Shown here piece by piece: positions 36,804 through 51,295 of a DNA stretch of 64,000 bases. Origin of the DNA: Schistosoma mansoni (lineage: Eukaryota; Platyhelminthes; Trematoda; Strigeidida; Schistosomatidae); assembly GCF_000237925.1 (NCBI RefSeq), contig NW_017386073.1, positions 248,001 through 312,000 of the forward strand, read 5' to 3'. The stretch's first letter is position 1. Each line of letters starts with the position of its first letter. The notes beneath the pieces are model-generated. The model was given only the letters and a program-made list of their open reading frames with translations, made no database searches and was not told the DNA's origin. The position numbers were made by a program, and so were the translations under genes.

Positions 36804-39800
36804 GTTTTTCTTTTCGATTATCTAAACTTTTCTGACTAGGAAAGGCAGCAACGAGAAAGACAGGAAAAGAGAGATGCTGAGGAACGTAAGAAAGAAGAGA
36901 AGCGTCTGAAACGTAAGGAAGAGCAGCGCAAAAAAGAAGAGGAAAGAGAAAATGAACGTAAAAAGAAGGAGTATGTTTCATGTCATTCAAATTTCTTAGT
37001 TCTGTTTGTTTTCTATATTCATATCATCGCTTTTTGTTTCAGAGAGGAAAAACGCAAGAAAGAGGAAGAAAAGTTGCAAAAAGAGCAAGAAAAGAAAAGG
37101 GAAGAAGAGTTGAAAACTCAGAGAGAAGAAAAACAACGGGCAGTTTTGTTAGGATTTCTTGTGAAATCAGAAATCAGAAAGGTCTTTTAGTTTTCACTTA
37201 TTGTTTTATTTGTTTTTCAGGAAACTAATACCATCTCTGGTACAGACTGTGGACCATTTATACAATTTGAAGTCAGAAAGGATATGAGAATGGCTCCTTT
37301 ACACAGAATGTCACAGGCTTTACTTTCCTCAAAACAAAGCAACATAGAAAACTTAAGACATGCATGGGTAGACGGAAACGATAAAGATGCAGCTTCATCA
37401 CTTGGGTTATTTAAATTCGGACGTGCTAACTATCTTCATGAACTACGAACAGGACAGATATTACCATTATCCTACCCAAGTACTTGGCCAATGTACGTTA
37501 TCCTTAATATATATATATATATATATATGGATGAAACAACCAGTCCACTCAGTCATTGTATTTAAGTGGATACCCTCGGAATTTGGATATAGTTTAAGGG
37601 CATTTGACTTATGAGAGAGAAGGTCTTCCAAAAACTAACTTGTAAATATTATAGTAATCGGTTATTTTGTCTACGATCTTTAGAAGACCTTCAGTTGAAA
37701 GATTTATACTTAAAAGTTTGTAAGCAAAAACATTCTGCTTCCATCAAATTGACTTTAGCAAAGTTGGTTTTGAATGACAAAAGCAAACATCCATATCAGC
37801 CACTGCTAGTTATCATCAGTTCAAATCACAGTTTCCTGTGAATGACCATAAAAGTTAGAAACTGATAAGATCCATCTGGTTATGAGTTTACCTCCCGACC
37901 ATAGCTGCTACCTTGACGTGATTATCGGGGTTATATAATGGAATGATCCAATCTATCTATATTGGGTGGGACACTTGTTCCTTTAAGTCTTACCATACCG
38001 ACCAGGTCGGTTTTAGAACGGTAAGACCGAAAGCAGAAACTTGAGGTCCACGGACATAGTCATACTGCTAACTGCACAAGGGTGTGACGGCAGTAATGTG
38101 TTTCCCTCAGATAACCATCATCTATGACAGTACTTCATTCTCAAAACAAAAGTAAGGGACTAGAAGGGGCTTACTCTAAAATTTTCATCTTATTCTACAG
38201 ATTTTCGACTTCGGTGGTCGGGGCTTTTGCAATACGGAGCTAACATATCAAAAACTCTACACAAAAGGTAAATGTGTAATCGGCCTCCAGGAGTTGTTCC
38301 CTGGGTGCTGTGGTCATGCTCTCAGATTGCTAAGATCACCACTAATCCAGTTTTTTCTCTCAGGTTTATCAAATATCAAGTATCTTTCCGTGGTGTGAGG
38401 GTTCGGTGAGTGACAACTGCCTTCATAGCTGTAGCGACACGTGAGATCACCTTGATCATAACCAGACCCCATCTTCATCACCAAATATCTCTTCTATCAA
38501 CTCTCACCTTCTGTATTTGACTTCCTCAAAACGTGCTGTCAATACTAACGGTTCAGGTTCACAAAATGCTATTTCAGATCTCCTGAAACCTCGCTTCGAA
38601 CTATGTGTTTCAGCTTTCAATGTCCGAACCCTATGTCAAATCGAACAACAGAGGTCACTGGCTATGACCCTAGAATCTCGTTCCATCAACTAATGCTGTG
38701 TCTCCAAAACACGCTTATATGATCCTAGCTTGGTGATTCACTTGACTTCACCCAGCCAGTATAGGGAGCAAACGTAATACACCATTTATGTATCTAGAGA
38801 TGTGACAGCAACTTGTGATCATTCCGGCATAGATATAGAAGTAAATCTGAAATCCGAACAAGAAGCTCTTATCGGGATTCTTAACATCAACCGCTTATCT
38901 AGTGTCCGTCCCAATGGTGAAATAGAAAATCAGAAAAGGGAACACACCGTTGCCATTTTATCGTTTTTGCCTATGGGCTCACTGACTACTGTCCTTATAG
39001 AGTTAACAACGAGTTTTACATGAAACTTCATGGTCTCTTTCAGAAAGGCACCTGCTCAGATGTTGTAGTTGTAGCAGGTGATTTTCACCCTATAGTTTGT
39101 AGTCTGAGTCAAACTAAAAGTCGAGTAGGTCGTATAGCGTTCCAGCTCCACAAACAAATAACGACGACTGTCTGTTGTAATTTTGCTCAAACAACTAATT
39201 ATTCCTAGCAGGTAAAAACGTTAAGTACAACGAATGATACTACCTAACCTGGTAACCCCCGACATCAATACAAAGATGAACACACATAGGTCATATCACC
39301 ATAAGCGATTGTTAGAGAGGCTCAATAGGAAATTACCTCTTCTACTGGAGTAGACGCTTAGACTCCGTCTATGCCCCAGAAGTAGTAGCACACATTTCTA
39401 TTCGTTTTACTGGACGTAGGAAAGTCATAGCAAGAAGACTCCTTCGATATCAATCCGAAGATAAGAATATGAAGGATACATTCAGTTAAGAATTAGCTAA
39501 GCACCTAGTTGATTGTTAGGAAACAGTTCATTTTGAACAAGCTTGAAAAAGTATCCATGCAGCCGTAAATACAGCAATCACATTTATCAACAACTTAACT
39601 CATAAGTCTGTGAAAGATTAAGAGATTCTAGCAGCGTCTACTGGATTAATAAAGGTTCGAAAACATCCTATCGAATAACGATAAAGATCAACGATAAATG
39701 GTTTACTCAATCATCGTGATCAATATTAAGCAACGAAAGCGAGGTAGATGAAAAAACATTGGTGACGGGTAACGCTAGACAATGCTACTAACTGATCAAG

Positions 39801-42800
39801 AAAGCAAGCATTCAAAAGGCAAGTGTGAGACTACCTTTGTAAAGGACCAAACTTTTGTTCACTCTTAATCTGGGAGATTCGATAGATGGACAGAACATTT
39901 TAGGGAATAGTTCAACTGGCCTTCAGCCACCTTTCAGTTATCATCTATCCCTAGCCAACCTGAATGGCAAATCAGCATGAGTTCCTCAGCCCTTAGTGAA
40001 TTAGGAAAGGTTATAGGTAATCCAAAATGAGAGAGCAGCAAGCTCTGATGTCTCGACCCCAGAGATCTTTAGGGATGATGGTTCAGTTTTAGTGTCTTAG
40101 TTGACTGAAATCTTACCTAGAGTCTGGGAATTAGACGTAACCTGACTAGTCTCGATTGCTGACCATTGTCTAATCTACAAAAGGACAAAAATCGTGTGAT
40201 AACCACAGAGGAATCAGTTTGACTGATGTGATATCTAAAATATCAGCTTCAACAATCACCCAACGCTTATCCTGTTCTGGTAAAGAATAAACTAAGTAAA
40301 ATTAGGCTAGTTTTAGAAGACGTGTTTGGATGGAATACATATATGACACAGTCCTATTTGGTGAAAACGTTATCAAAATACAGCCATTTGATCTATTTGA
40401 GCAACAATTCTAGCATGTTTAGGATGGTTTTTTTTAAGTGCAAAATGTTTCAGGACTAGTTTGCGTCTATACCTTAACTAGTGATAAGAAGTTAAGTAGT
40501 TGAGTGGATTGAATACTTCACTTATCTAGGAAGTATAAGCAACCCTTGTGGGTTGGTGTCTAACAAAGCTTCGTGATGGATTCAGAAAGTTCTGTTAGCG
40601 TTTCCCAACTTGTGTCACGTGTAGCGTAGGTAAGATGTCCGTTTTTCAATAAAAGAGTGAATATACTGAACAGAATTCTGCTCTGTGTTACTCGATGGCT
40701 TTGATAAATGGTTTGTGTGGGTGAAAGACATGTGTAGGTTGCAGTCTTTCGATCATAGATGTTTTCAAGAAATTGCTCGCGTATCGTGGAACAGTTGAGA
40801 AGGCATTGTTGAGATTAAGGATAAGGTACCAGGCAAAGGTAATAAGTAGGTTGATGAAGTAGTGAATCTTCACTGACTAAGGTGTTTATGACATGTGTTC
40901 TGTATATCTAACCATCACCTATCTCGACGAGTGATGCTTGTTCGTGTAGAAACAAGTTGGAAAACATCGAGGAGCGACAAAACAAAAACTAGGTATCACT
41001 CGACGTTACTGCTGCTGGTTTGAGCCATGTTGTTAAGTGCAGACTACCTGATTGGGGTCCGTGAGATAACCGCTACCAGTGGTTGAGAGACATGGCTCAC
41101 GGTCTATCCCAGTGGCGCGGAGGCATTCATATGTTACTTCTCTATAGGTCAATGTTTCCAGTATTCCTCTATACATACCTTTCGATTGTTTTTTCGAACT
41201 ATATTCTCAATATTTAGTCTTTCTTATGGATGTTGCTACATTATTTCGGTTCCTTTGACGTACATCTTAATTTCATCTCGTCGACCTAATGTGATATGAC
41301 AACTTGGGTCAACGCCTATTTGTGCATGGCTCTTTGTTGTAAACTGATTTTCTGAGTTCACTCTTCTCAAGCAGCTTTGGCTGACATACATTTTTTGTCT
41401 ATTTTTTGTTGATTATTTCTAACTGACTGTCCCAAGTACTAGTTGTCTGTCGAAAAATTATTAATCCAAAGCTATTCAAGTTCCCAAAAGTAACTCAGAA
41501 TCTGAAGTTTACGGTTAAGTACACTAATTTTTTCTACACCTATCTGTCATTTGGTTCAGTTTTGTTTCGGTGTGCTTTCAATACAACAAAATTTGTCATA
41601 ATCTGATGATGGGATAATTCACTCGACGACTATAGACAACAGGTTTTCCATCTGTAATTTGCACTGTGAATGGTTGTTGGATGTTTAGTGAACGCCTTGT
41701 TTCGTTGCGATGCCTTTCGAAGTTCTCTCTGTTAGCTCCAAATGAACTAACTACAAAATTTTTCAACAACTGTTTTTGGTTTCAATAGGCAATAATAGAC
41801 TTAAAGTTTAGTCTTGTCCATATAGAAGTAGTTCAAAACCATCATTCTGAATAACAGCTATTGTAACTTATAGTTTTAGATTGTTTCTCAGTGTTTACCC
41901 CTTCATTAAAAAGTGACTTGTTTTCGTCTTATCACTGTTCATGGCCTATATTTAAGTTTAAACAGCTATTGATTTGTAACTTTTGACAATACTTTCTCAA
42001 TATTTTTTATTCTCTTGACTTTCGGCCATAAATAAGATTCCTTATCAATTCGCCTTTTAATTTGGTAGCTCTTGGGATTTCTTTTAGTTTGATTATGGTT
42101 TCTAACACTGAATGAAAGAATTTGGAGGACCATTAAAAACTATGGAGCACTGAGTCTGTTTTACTTTAGCTTGAAACACAGTCTGCACTCATAGTTTCAG
42201 TGAATATTAAACATATTCCTTCAGGTCTCGTGACGAGCCACTAATAGTCCGTTGTCTACGGGAGCTAAAAGTTCCGTGCGTATTTTATGGATTCAATAAG
42301 AAAACACATCAGAAAACATTACTTTTGTAAAATATGGTAATTGCCTACTCACTATATGAATGATAGTATCTTATTTCGTATTTTATATCCAGTGAACCTC
42401 CTGAAGTTGAATATCTTGGAGATAATATCTATCCTGTTATAAACTCGATCGCTTTAAAACAACATGGTAATCGTGGTAGTGGTGGAACAGTATGGCTACG
42501 TGCAAAGTTATTTCAATTCGTTGAAAATTATCGACCTGCATATTATGGTACATGGCGACGTCGTAGTCGTATCGTTACTGGTCGTAGACCATTTGCTCGT
42601 GATGATTATCAACTTGATTATTCCATTGATTCAGATGATGAATGGGAAGAAGAAGAACCTGGTGAAAGTATTACACAGTCTGATGTGAGTTAGTTCATTA
42701 TAAATGATGAATATATAGCTCTGCTTTGTTAAAACGACTATTTAATCAATACATAATGTAAAATAGCAAAATATGATGCCCTATAGTATGTACTTTACAT

Positions 42801-45800
42801 TCGCACTGATAGATCTGTCAAAGGGGTAGTATGTATTCTAGATTACTAGCTAGACACTTCAAAATGGAAAAACGGATTATTAATGAGTAGGAAACGATCC
42901 ATAAAGTTATATCCATTATTCTTGTAACCTCTTCCAATATATTTAGTGGTACGTTATTTTTCTATTTTAAATGACACTTTGAATGACATTTAAATGTTAC
43001 GACTGTGAAAATATAGTGTAGACAGAACGAGGCTTTTCGCTCAATGTTTGGAAAAGTTTGCACCTTAATTTTTAAATCTGAAAACTATCTGTGTCAAATT
43101 ATTAAATACCGGTTAATAATTCGGTTACTATTATTTGACAGTGAAATGTTACTCGATTTTCTAAGTTACAGCTTTAAGCATAACATTGGCATAAATTTTG
43201 GTGAAGCTATATTTATCATTTCAGATTGATAAGATTGGTAAATTTAGTGGTAGACCTGTACGTACTTTGTCTTTCAGTTTATTTTACGCCTTTTTTCGCT
43301 GATTCACCTATATATTTCTTTTTTTTGTAATCAATTCAATGTAATTCCACGTGATTTCAATTGTGATCCGAGTTATATGTGGTTTTTCAAGTTGCTTAGT
43401 TGAATATAGCTAGTACATTTTTTAAAATGGATAGACATATGTAGTGTTTTCGCCCGCAAATTCCTCCCAGTCTTATGGATGTTTTCCTCACCTGCTAGTA
43501 AAATACCAGTCCATCCTGCTAATTATATGAAAATTGTGTACACCATGTGGTTTTTTCACACTTATTCTATTACATATGATGTATCTTTGTATGACAATTA
43601 CACATAGATGCTAAAATTACTATCGTTGAAAGACTATCATCTTGAGCATACTAGAAGAATGTGCGAGATAGTAACTGCTTTTCCATATTAAAAAGTTGCT
43701 CTCTGTCATCGTGTAAAACCAAATTATTCACATAAATGGTAAACTCGGATTATTTACTACATTTTAAACCATTGGCAAGATAGAACAAAATCCAGCGAGA
43801 ATAACTTCATAGGTTTGTATTCGGATTCAGTGAAACATGCAAAAGATTTGAAATACATTTTATACTACGCGTAGGATATCTAGATACGACCTGAAAAACT
43901 GCAAATAGTAGTTTTGTAAATAAAAATTCTAATTTTTATCCATAGGAGTTTTGAAAACCCAAAACATAATAAATAAATCTATTTTAAACTGGGTAAAAAT
44001 CCCAGAAACTACCTTTGTTCTAATGGAGAAATTGCATTTGAGACTAAACCACTGATTCCCTATAGTTATTCATTGAGGCGAACTATTGGCACTTTGGCAT
44101 CAATACGTGTTCCTTTTAAACTATTTCACTTTCCACGATTCGGTCAGTAAGTTCCATTCAATATAACGTTATTCAATTCGTTTTGGTGATGTTTTGCAAA
44201 TCAAATTTGCAAACTTGCTCCCCTAGCTAAACACTATGGTATCGTGGTGTACCTTGTTCCAACCCGTGATATAGGCTCGAATTTCTGGAGAGCATTATTG
44301 TTTACAAAATCGTTTGTGAGTATCGATCCCCATGAAACCTAATTTTAAGAATTCGCAATAAACTCTTATAGGCATTTAATTTGTTTTATTGGTTCACTCC
44401 TGTAGTGAAATTTTCATATTCATTTTTAATTTTTTTCTGTTCATTCAATCCAAACAATGCATCATTTTACTTGACTTGTTACTTTTGAAAATTATAAATT
44501 TTATGCTTCTCAAATTTCAATGTGTTAGTTCTAGTCGAAGTCGACATAACTCACGATTGAAAGTGTTGCAAGCTTTTTCTGGTACTGACAACAGTGTGAT
44601 GCCTCTGTGATTCTCACATTTGCTCAGACCTCCTTTCTGAGGTATCTTGATGAGGCATCCTTCTTTTCAATCCGTTGGCACTTGTTCCTCCTCCCAAATC
44701 TTCTTGAATAGAAAGTGAAGCATGTTTGCTGTTACTTCAGTGTCTAACTTCAGTGCTTCAGCTGGTATATTGTCAGGTCCTGCCGCATTCCCATCCTTGA
44801 TTTGTCTGATGGTCACCCTGAATTTTTCGATCGTTGGTGAAGTGACATCCATAGGAAGGTCTGTGTGTGCTTCTTCGATCCCCGGTGGATTCAATGGAAC
44901 TGGTCTATTCAACAGTTCCTCGAAGTATTCTGCCCATCTTTTCCTCCGTTCTTAAATCTCAATGATTGTCTTTCCTTCTTTGTCCTTGACGGGTCTCTCC
45001 GGTTTACTATATCTCCGTGCTAGTTTCTTCGTTGTATCATATGGTTGTTTCATATTCCCTTCTCTTGCAGATGTTTTTTTGTCGTTGCTAAGTCTTCCAC
45101 ATATTTCTGCTTGTCGACTCTTATGCTCTTCTTCACTTGCTGTTTGTCTCTGTGTATTTAGTTTCGTGCCTTGACTTTCTCTGTTCTGGTTCGGCTGTTG
45201 TTAATTGCTTTCTTCCTGTTCTTCTTTTCTTGAATATTGACCAAGGTTTCGATATAGATCCATTCCTTATGATGATGCTTCTTACGGTCCAGAACCTCCT
45301 GACACGTTGAGGTTAGTGCTTCATTGATCCCTTTCCAGTTGTCCTCCATAGTGGTTTCTTCTTCTTTCAGTAGATCCTGTAAGGCTTGGAGCCGGTTGTT
45401 GAGAATCATCTTGAATTGGTTCAGTTTGTCAGTATGTTGAAGGAAGGCTGTATTGAACCTTTGTAATGCTGTTTCCCCAGTTGTCCAATGCGTCTTTAGC
45501 CTCAGTCTTACTCTGGCCACAACCAGGTGGTGATCTGAAGCTATGTCAGCTCCTCTCGTGGTTCTCACATCTTCCATTGCCCTTCGGAATATTTTGTTGA
45601 TACAAATATGATCTATCTGTTTCTTTGTGGTGTGGTCCGCTGAGATCCATGTAGCTTTGTGTATGCGTTTGTGGGGGAATATTGTGCCGCCTATAACCAG
45701 TTTGTGGAATGCACATAGATTTGCAAATCTCTCCCCATTTTCATTTCTCTCTCCTAGTCCATGTCGTCCAATTATATCTTCATATCCTGTGTTGTCCACT

Positions 45801-48800
45801 CCGACTTTAGCATGTAGGTCTCCCATTAGGATGGTGAGGTTTTTTCTTGAGCAATTAGCTATGATTGATTGCAGTTTCTCATAGAACTGGTCTTTATCGT
45901 CATCGTTGCTATCATTGGTGGGTGCATAACATTGGATAACATTCATTGTGATTCCCTCCTTCTTTGTTTTGAATGATGCTTTGATAATTCTGGATCCGTG
46001 AGATTCCCATCCTACAAGTGCATTTCGTGCTTCTCTGGACAGCATTAGAGCAAATCCCTGAGTGTGTGGAGCATTTTCCTCTTCGTGATCGAAGTGCAGC
46101 AGCATTTCTCCCGTATATGGCCTTGGCTGTTCAGCTTGTGTTCAATGGGTTTCGCTGATTCCAAGTACTGCCGATTTGTATCTCCTCATTTCCATTGCTA
46201 TTCGACTGGTCTTCCCGGTCTCCCACATTGTCCGGACGTTCCATGTACCTATGAAAATTGTTGCTGTTGTTGTTAGAATGGGCATCGGCCTCGTGACTTC
46301 CGAAGAATTTCGGCTTTCATAATGAGACTTCATAATTCTTTCTTCAACTCCCAGGGCAGAGTTTAAATGGTTTGAATTATTTTTTCTGGTTAGCGTCTTT
46401 TTTAAGCGAGTTTGGTTTTCTACGGGATGGGGCCGCTAACTCTATGCCCAACCCTCCTCCTTTATCCGGGCTTGGGACCGGCAGTAGCCCTCGGAGGGGC
46501 GGCGGGCGGAGTTAAAGAATGAATTTAGGGAATAATAATTATAAGTACTTCAAAACTAAAGTAAATGAATCCAAGATATCGCGACCGATTTGGAACCATG
46601 TCACTTAATGTCTTCAACTATTGGTTACAATAATTGAGGTTCAGAGAATGAAGTAGTCCATGACGCCTTTTTCACATCATGTTATGTCCCGATAAGAATA
46701 GTGAATGGTAACTTTGGGCTCCATTTATGAACCAATACTATGCATATATTTCTATCGTGTAATTGTTAAATAACTAAACTATTCATATTCATGTCTTTCT
46801 TATTATGAGCTTTATTTTGACGTATGAACTATTGTTATACGATTTACCATTCTTTAATTATGCCCTGTCTATCATTCGCTACCTCCCTTATTCACAGCCA
46901 CATTTGGCTAAATCTTGTACAAATGTTGTTTTCCTATTTATGGTACGATGTGGTCTTTCTGTTTGGTATATAAACACAGTGTGCTTGAAATAAATGATTC
47001 GTACCGCAGAGGCTGAGATTGGCGTTCTGTACTTCACTGGTTGGGCTAGGCATGAAGCAGGGCTGACAAGTACTCTAGACTGTTCGCACGGGTTTTATGC
47101 GTCATTGGTCTGATCGATTAATCACTGCTCTCTAATTGGTGGTATTATCACGTTATAAATCATTAGGGCATCCAGGAAACCAGTTATAACAGCGTAATTA
47201 ATAGATAAGTGCAAAAATTTGTATACAGGCTAACTGACTGTTTCATTCATTTCCTCATTTATATCACATTTCCATTATTAACTATGTTCACTGTATGGGT
47301 TTTCATTAGTATATTGTTGGATTTATTTTCTAAACCAGAATGAAGATGAAGAAGACGAGGATGAGGAAAAAGACGGTGATGAAGATGATGATGACCAGTT
47401 CTTTGTTCCACACGGTTATTTATCTGATGATGAAGGTGTTGCTGTAGAAGAAGGTGAAGGTCCAATCCCTGATGAAATGAAGCAATTGCGTCAACAATTA
47501 TCTGTTGCGGAGTATGAAGCAGCTCATCGTCGTGGACTTCAACGTTTAAAACCATTATTACTGGGACCTTTATGGTTGCCTGAACCTGTTGAATGTTATA
47601 TACCAAGCAGTAATGCAACTACTACTAATACTACTATTGCTTCCACCAATAATAATCATCATTTTGAAGAGAATAAAGAAAACATCGAATTACCAGAAAG
47701 ATATATTCTCAGTAAGCAAACCAATGAAAAAACTGAATTCCAATTAATGAAATCTGTTTTAAGCGTCTATCGTGTAAGTGTACTTCGCATAGGACGAAAA
47801 CAGCTTTTTTATTACGTAACATACTCTGTTTTAATATAAGTTTTATTATCTGTCTAGTGGTGTATTTGAAAGTAGTCTAAACTTAGTTCTGATTTTTGGT
47901 GTGTAACATTTGTTTGCTGTAATTTGTAAATTCCATAATTTCACTAATTTGCATTTAATAATATTATATGACTAACACAACTGCCGTCGGTTTCATGTTT
48001 TTGAAAAATAAATATTTTTTATTGAGAGATATTTTTTCTGTAAGGTATGATGGTTAAGGCATTCAGTTTACTACCACTGAGCAGCAGGTTTGAACTCCAC
48101 TTAACTTTGGTTTTACCAGACGGCTAGTATCACTAGTCCACACATTTTAAGTGTATATGGGAGCTAAGTACACAAACCTAGTTGAGTTTTAGGTTCTTCG
48201 TTGTCTTTCTAGACAATATCATCAGTATCATTTTTTGGGTTCCATAAAAATGTTCATTTATGCAGGATAACGTTGCTGTAAGTGATCTATTTTGGGTGCG
48301 GTACTATATATTACCAAAATCCATAAACCAGTGTTAAACATCATACATTTTATCCGTTTTTCTTACCAATGAAACTTGAATTTTTTAAGTAATTGCGATA
48401 ACTGTTTTTTTTATACAGTAGATGCTACAAAGAAATACCGTAAACTACATAACCCCCAAATGCCCAGGTACGGCCGAGAGTAGGGAGAGTCCGCTCTCCC
48501 TCTCGAAATGCTCTCACATAGCCACGCGTATATAGCCTCTGTCAGGGAAGTCCTACTCACTGCCTTCTCGTGGCGGGGGTGATGTTCACGAAAGTGAGAG
48601 GACGAAAAGCGAATGTCCGGTGCTTTAACCGGGTTGGTGGATGTGGAGGATCCACCTAGGGGAGTTGGAAAACTCTGATTCCAAACTAATGGTGCACATG
48701 GACTCCAGTATCCTGAGGGAACAAATGGCGTTTGAGTCAATCGTTGGTCACCGGCTACCATGGGACTGTATTTCCTCACGATGCTTCACTGTCTTGTATA

Positions 48801-51251
48801 TCAGATCTTTAGGTCAAAGACTCTGGGTGTGGCCCCCTAAGGAAACCACCTGCTTCGGTTTGGGAATCCGGGCAGTATCACAGCCCTCAAGCAAATCGAA
48901 TGAGATTTGTATGACGCATATATACCTGGTGCTCCTTTGTACCAATATTTATGTGTTCAAATAAATAAATAAATAAATAACCGAGAGATTTATTATCATT
49001 TGTGAAAACAAATCTGGTGTTTTGTCAAGTTTTACCTATTCTGATTGGTTAGTCTTTGAATACTCATAGAGCCGGTCTTTTTATAATTTATTATACAATT
49101 AGTTCCGTTTATGAATTTGAACCAAATCAACCATTGTTCTACCTCATTTGTTGTTTTGCCTGTATTCAAATGAACATCTTGACGATTCATCTTGATCATC
49201 AGTTATTTCTACTACATTGTACTCAGCTAACATACTAAACATGTTTGTGAACAGATAAAAAATGACTTGTAGAAAGTCAGTTATTGCGTGTCTAATATAA
49301 GCCTTGTTTTCTCTGAGCAGTATTGCACGTAGTATACAATAATAATCTGATTTTGATCAGTGAAACAATCACACACTATTATATTGTAATAATTTGTAAA
49401 TAACTTAGTGTAGACCGTTTTACAGATTGGCAGATAAATATCAGATTTATGGTTTGATGTTTTTGTATCATACTAATTTGTTCATGTCTACACTTTTTAT
49501 TTGATCATAGGTGCATTTATGGACAACAAATTTTCCTATTTCTGTTGAACCAGATATTGTTGCAACTACTACTACGCCTTCAAGAAGACCGAAAAAATCT
49601 ATCCCAGAAGAAGGTTAATTCATAGTTCTCTTAATAATGAAATTCCAGTGCAATGCTAAAATTGTTTACATGTAACGGATTATTATTGGCTGGAGGGGAA
49701 GTGTTGAGAGCAAGGAAGAACTTAACACTTCCGTTTCAGTGTCGTTCGAGGTTTCGTTGTTGATTGTCAGGTGTGAAGGTAGTTGTCACTTCCCGGTTTC
49801 TCATACCACAGAAGGATACTTCTTATTGATGAGCCTGGGGAGGGGAAACTGGTTTTCTACTTTACCAGTGAGACAGACACTAGATAAGCGGTTGATGTTA
49901 AGAATCCCGATAAGAGCTTCTTGTTCGGATTTCAGATTTACTTCTATATCTATGCCGGAATGATCACAAGTTGCTGTCACATCTCTAGATACATAAATGG
50001 TGTATTACGTTTGCTCCCTATACTGGCTGGGTGAAGTCAAGTGAATCACCAAGCTAGGATCATATAAGCGTGTTTTGGAGACACAGCATTAGTTGATGGA
50101 ACGAGATTCTAGGGTCATAGCCAGTGACCTCTGTTGTTCGATTTGACATAGGGTTCGGACATTGAAAGCTGAAACACATAGTTCGAAGCGAGGTTTCAGG
50201 AGATCTGAAATAGCATTTTGTGAACCTGAACCGTTAGTATTGACAGCACGTTTTGAGGAAGTCAAATACAGAAGGTGAGAGTTGATAGAAGAGATATTTG
50301 GTGATGAAGATGGGGTCTGGTTATGATCAAGGTGATCTCACGTGTCGCTACAGCTATGAAGGCAGTTGTCACTCACCGAACCCTCACACCACGGAAAGAT
50401 ACTTGATATTTGATAAACCTGAGAGAAAAAACTGGATTAGTGGTGATCTTAGCAATCTGAGAGCATGACCACAGCACCCAGGGAACAACTCCTGGAGGCC
50501 GATTACACATTTACCTTTTGTGTAGAGTTTTTGATATGTTAGCTCCGTATTGCAAAAGCCCCGACCACCGAAGTCGAAAATCTGTAGAATAAGATGAAAA
50601 TTTTAGAGTAAGCCCCTTCTAGTCCCTTACTTTTGTTTTGAGAATGAAGTACTGTCATAGATGATGGTTATCTGAGGGAAACACATTACTGCCGTCACAC
50701 CCTTGTGCAGTTAGCAGTATGACTATGTCCGTGGACCTCAAGTTTCTGCTTTCGGTCTTACCGTTCTAAAACCGACCTGGTCGGTATGGTAAGACTTAAA
50801 GGAACAAGTGTTCCACCCAATATAGATAGATTGGATCATTCCATTATATAACCCCGATAATCACGTCAAGGTAGCAGCTATGGTCGGGAGGTAAACTCAT
50901 AACCAGATGGATCTTATCAGTTTCTAACTTTTATGGTCATTCACAGGAAACTGTGATTTGAACTGATGATAACTAGCAGTGGCTGATATGGATGTTTGCT
51001 TTTGTCATTCAAAACCAACTTTGCTAAAGTCAATTTGATGGAAGCAGAATGTTTTTGCTTACAAACTTTTAAGTATAAATCTTTCAACTGAAGGTCTTCT
51101 AAAGATCGTAGACAAAATAACCGATTACTATAATATTTACAAGTTAGTTTTTGGAAGACCTTCTCTCTCATAAGTCAAATGCCCTTAAACTATATCCAAA
51201 TTCCGAGGGTATCCACTTAAATACAATGACTGAGTGGACTGGTTGTTTCAT

Positions 51252-51295
<44 letters not shown>

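Noticed and set aside
50941-51171. Conserved 76-residue protein (also at 37611-37841)
   Set aside because: The two identical frames come from the inverted duplication of LINE-linked sequence, so identity is not evidence of coding.
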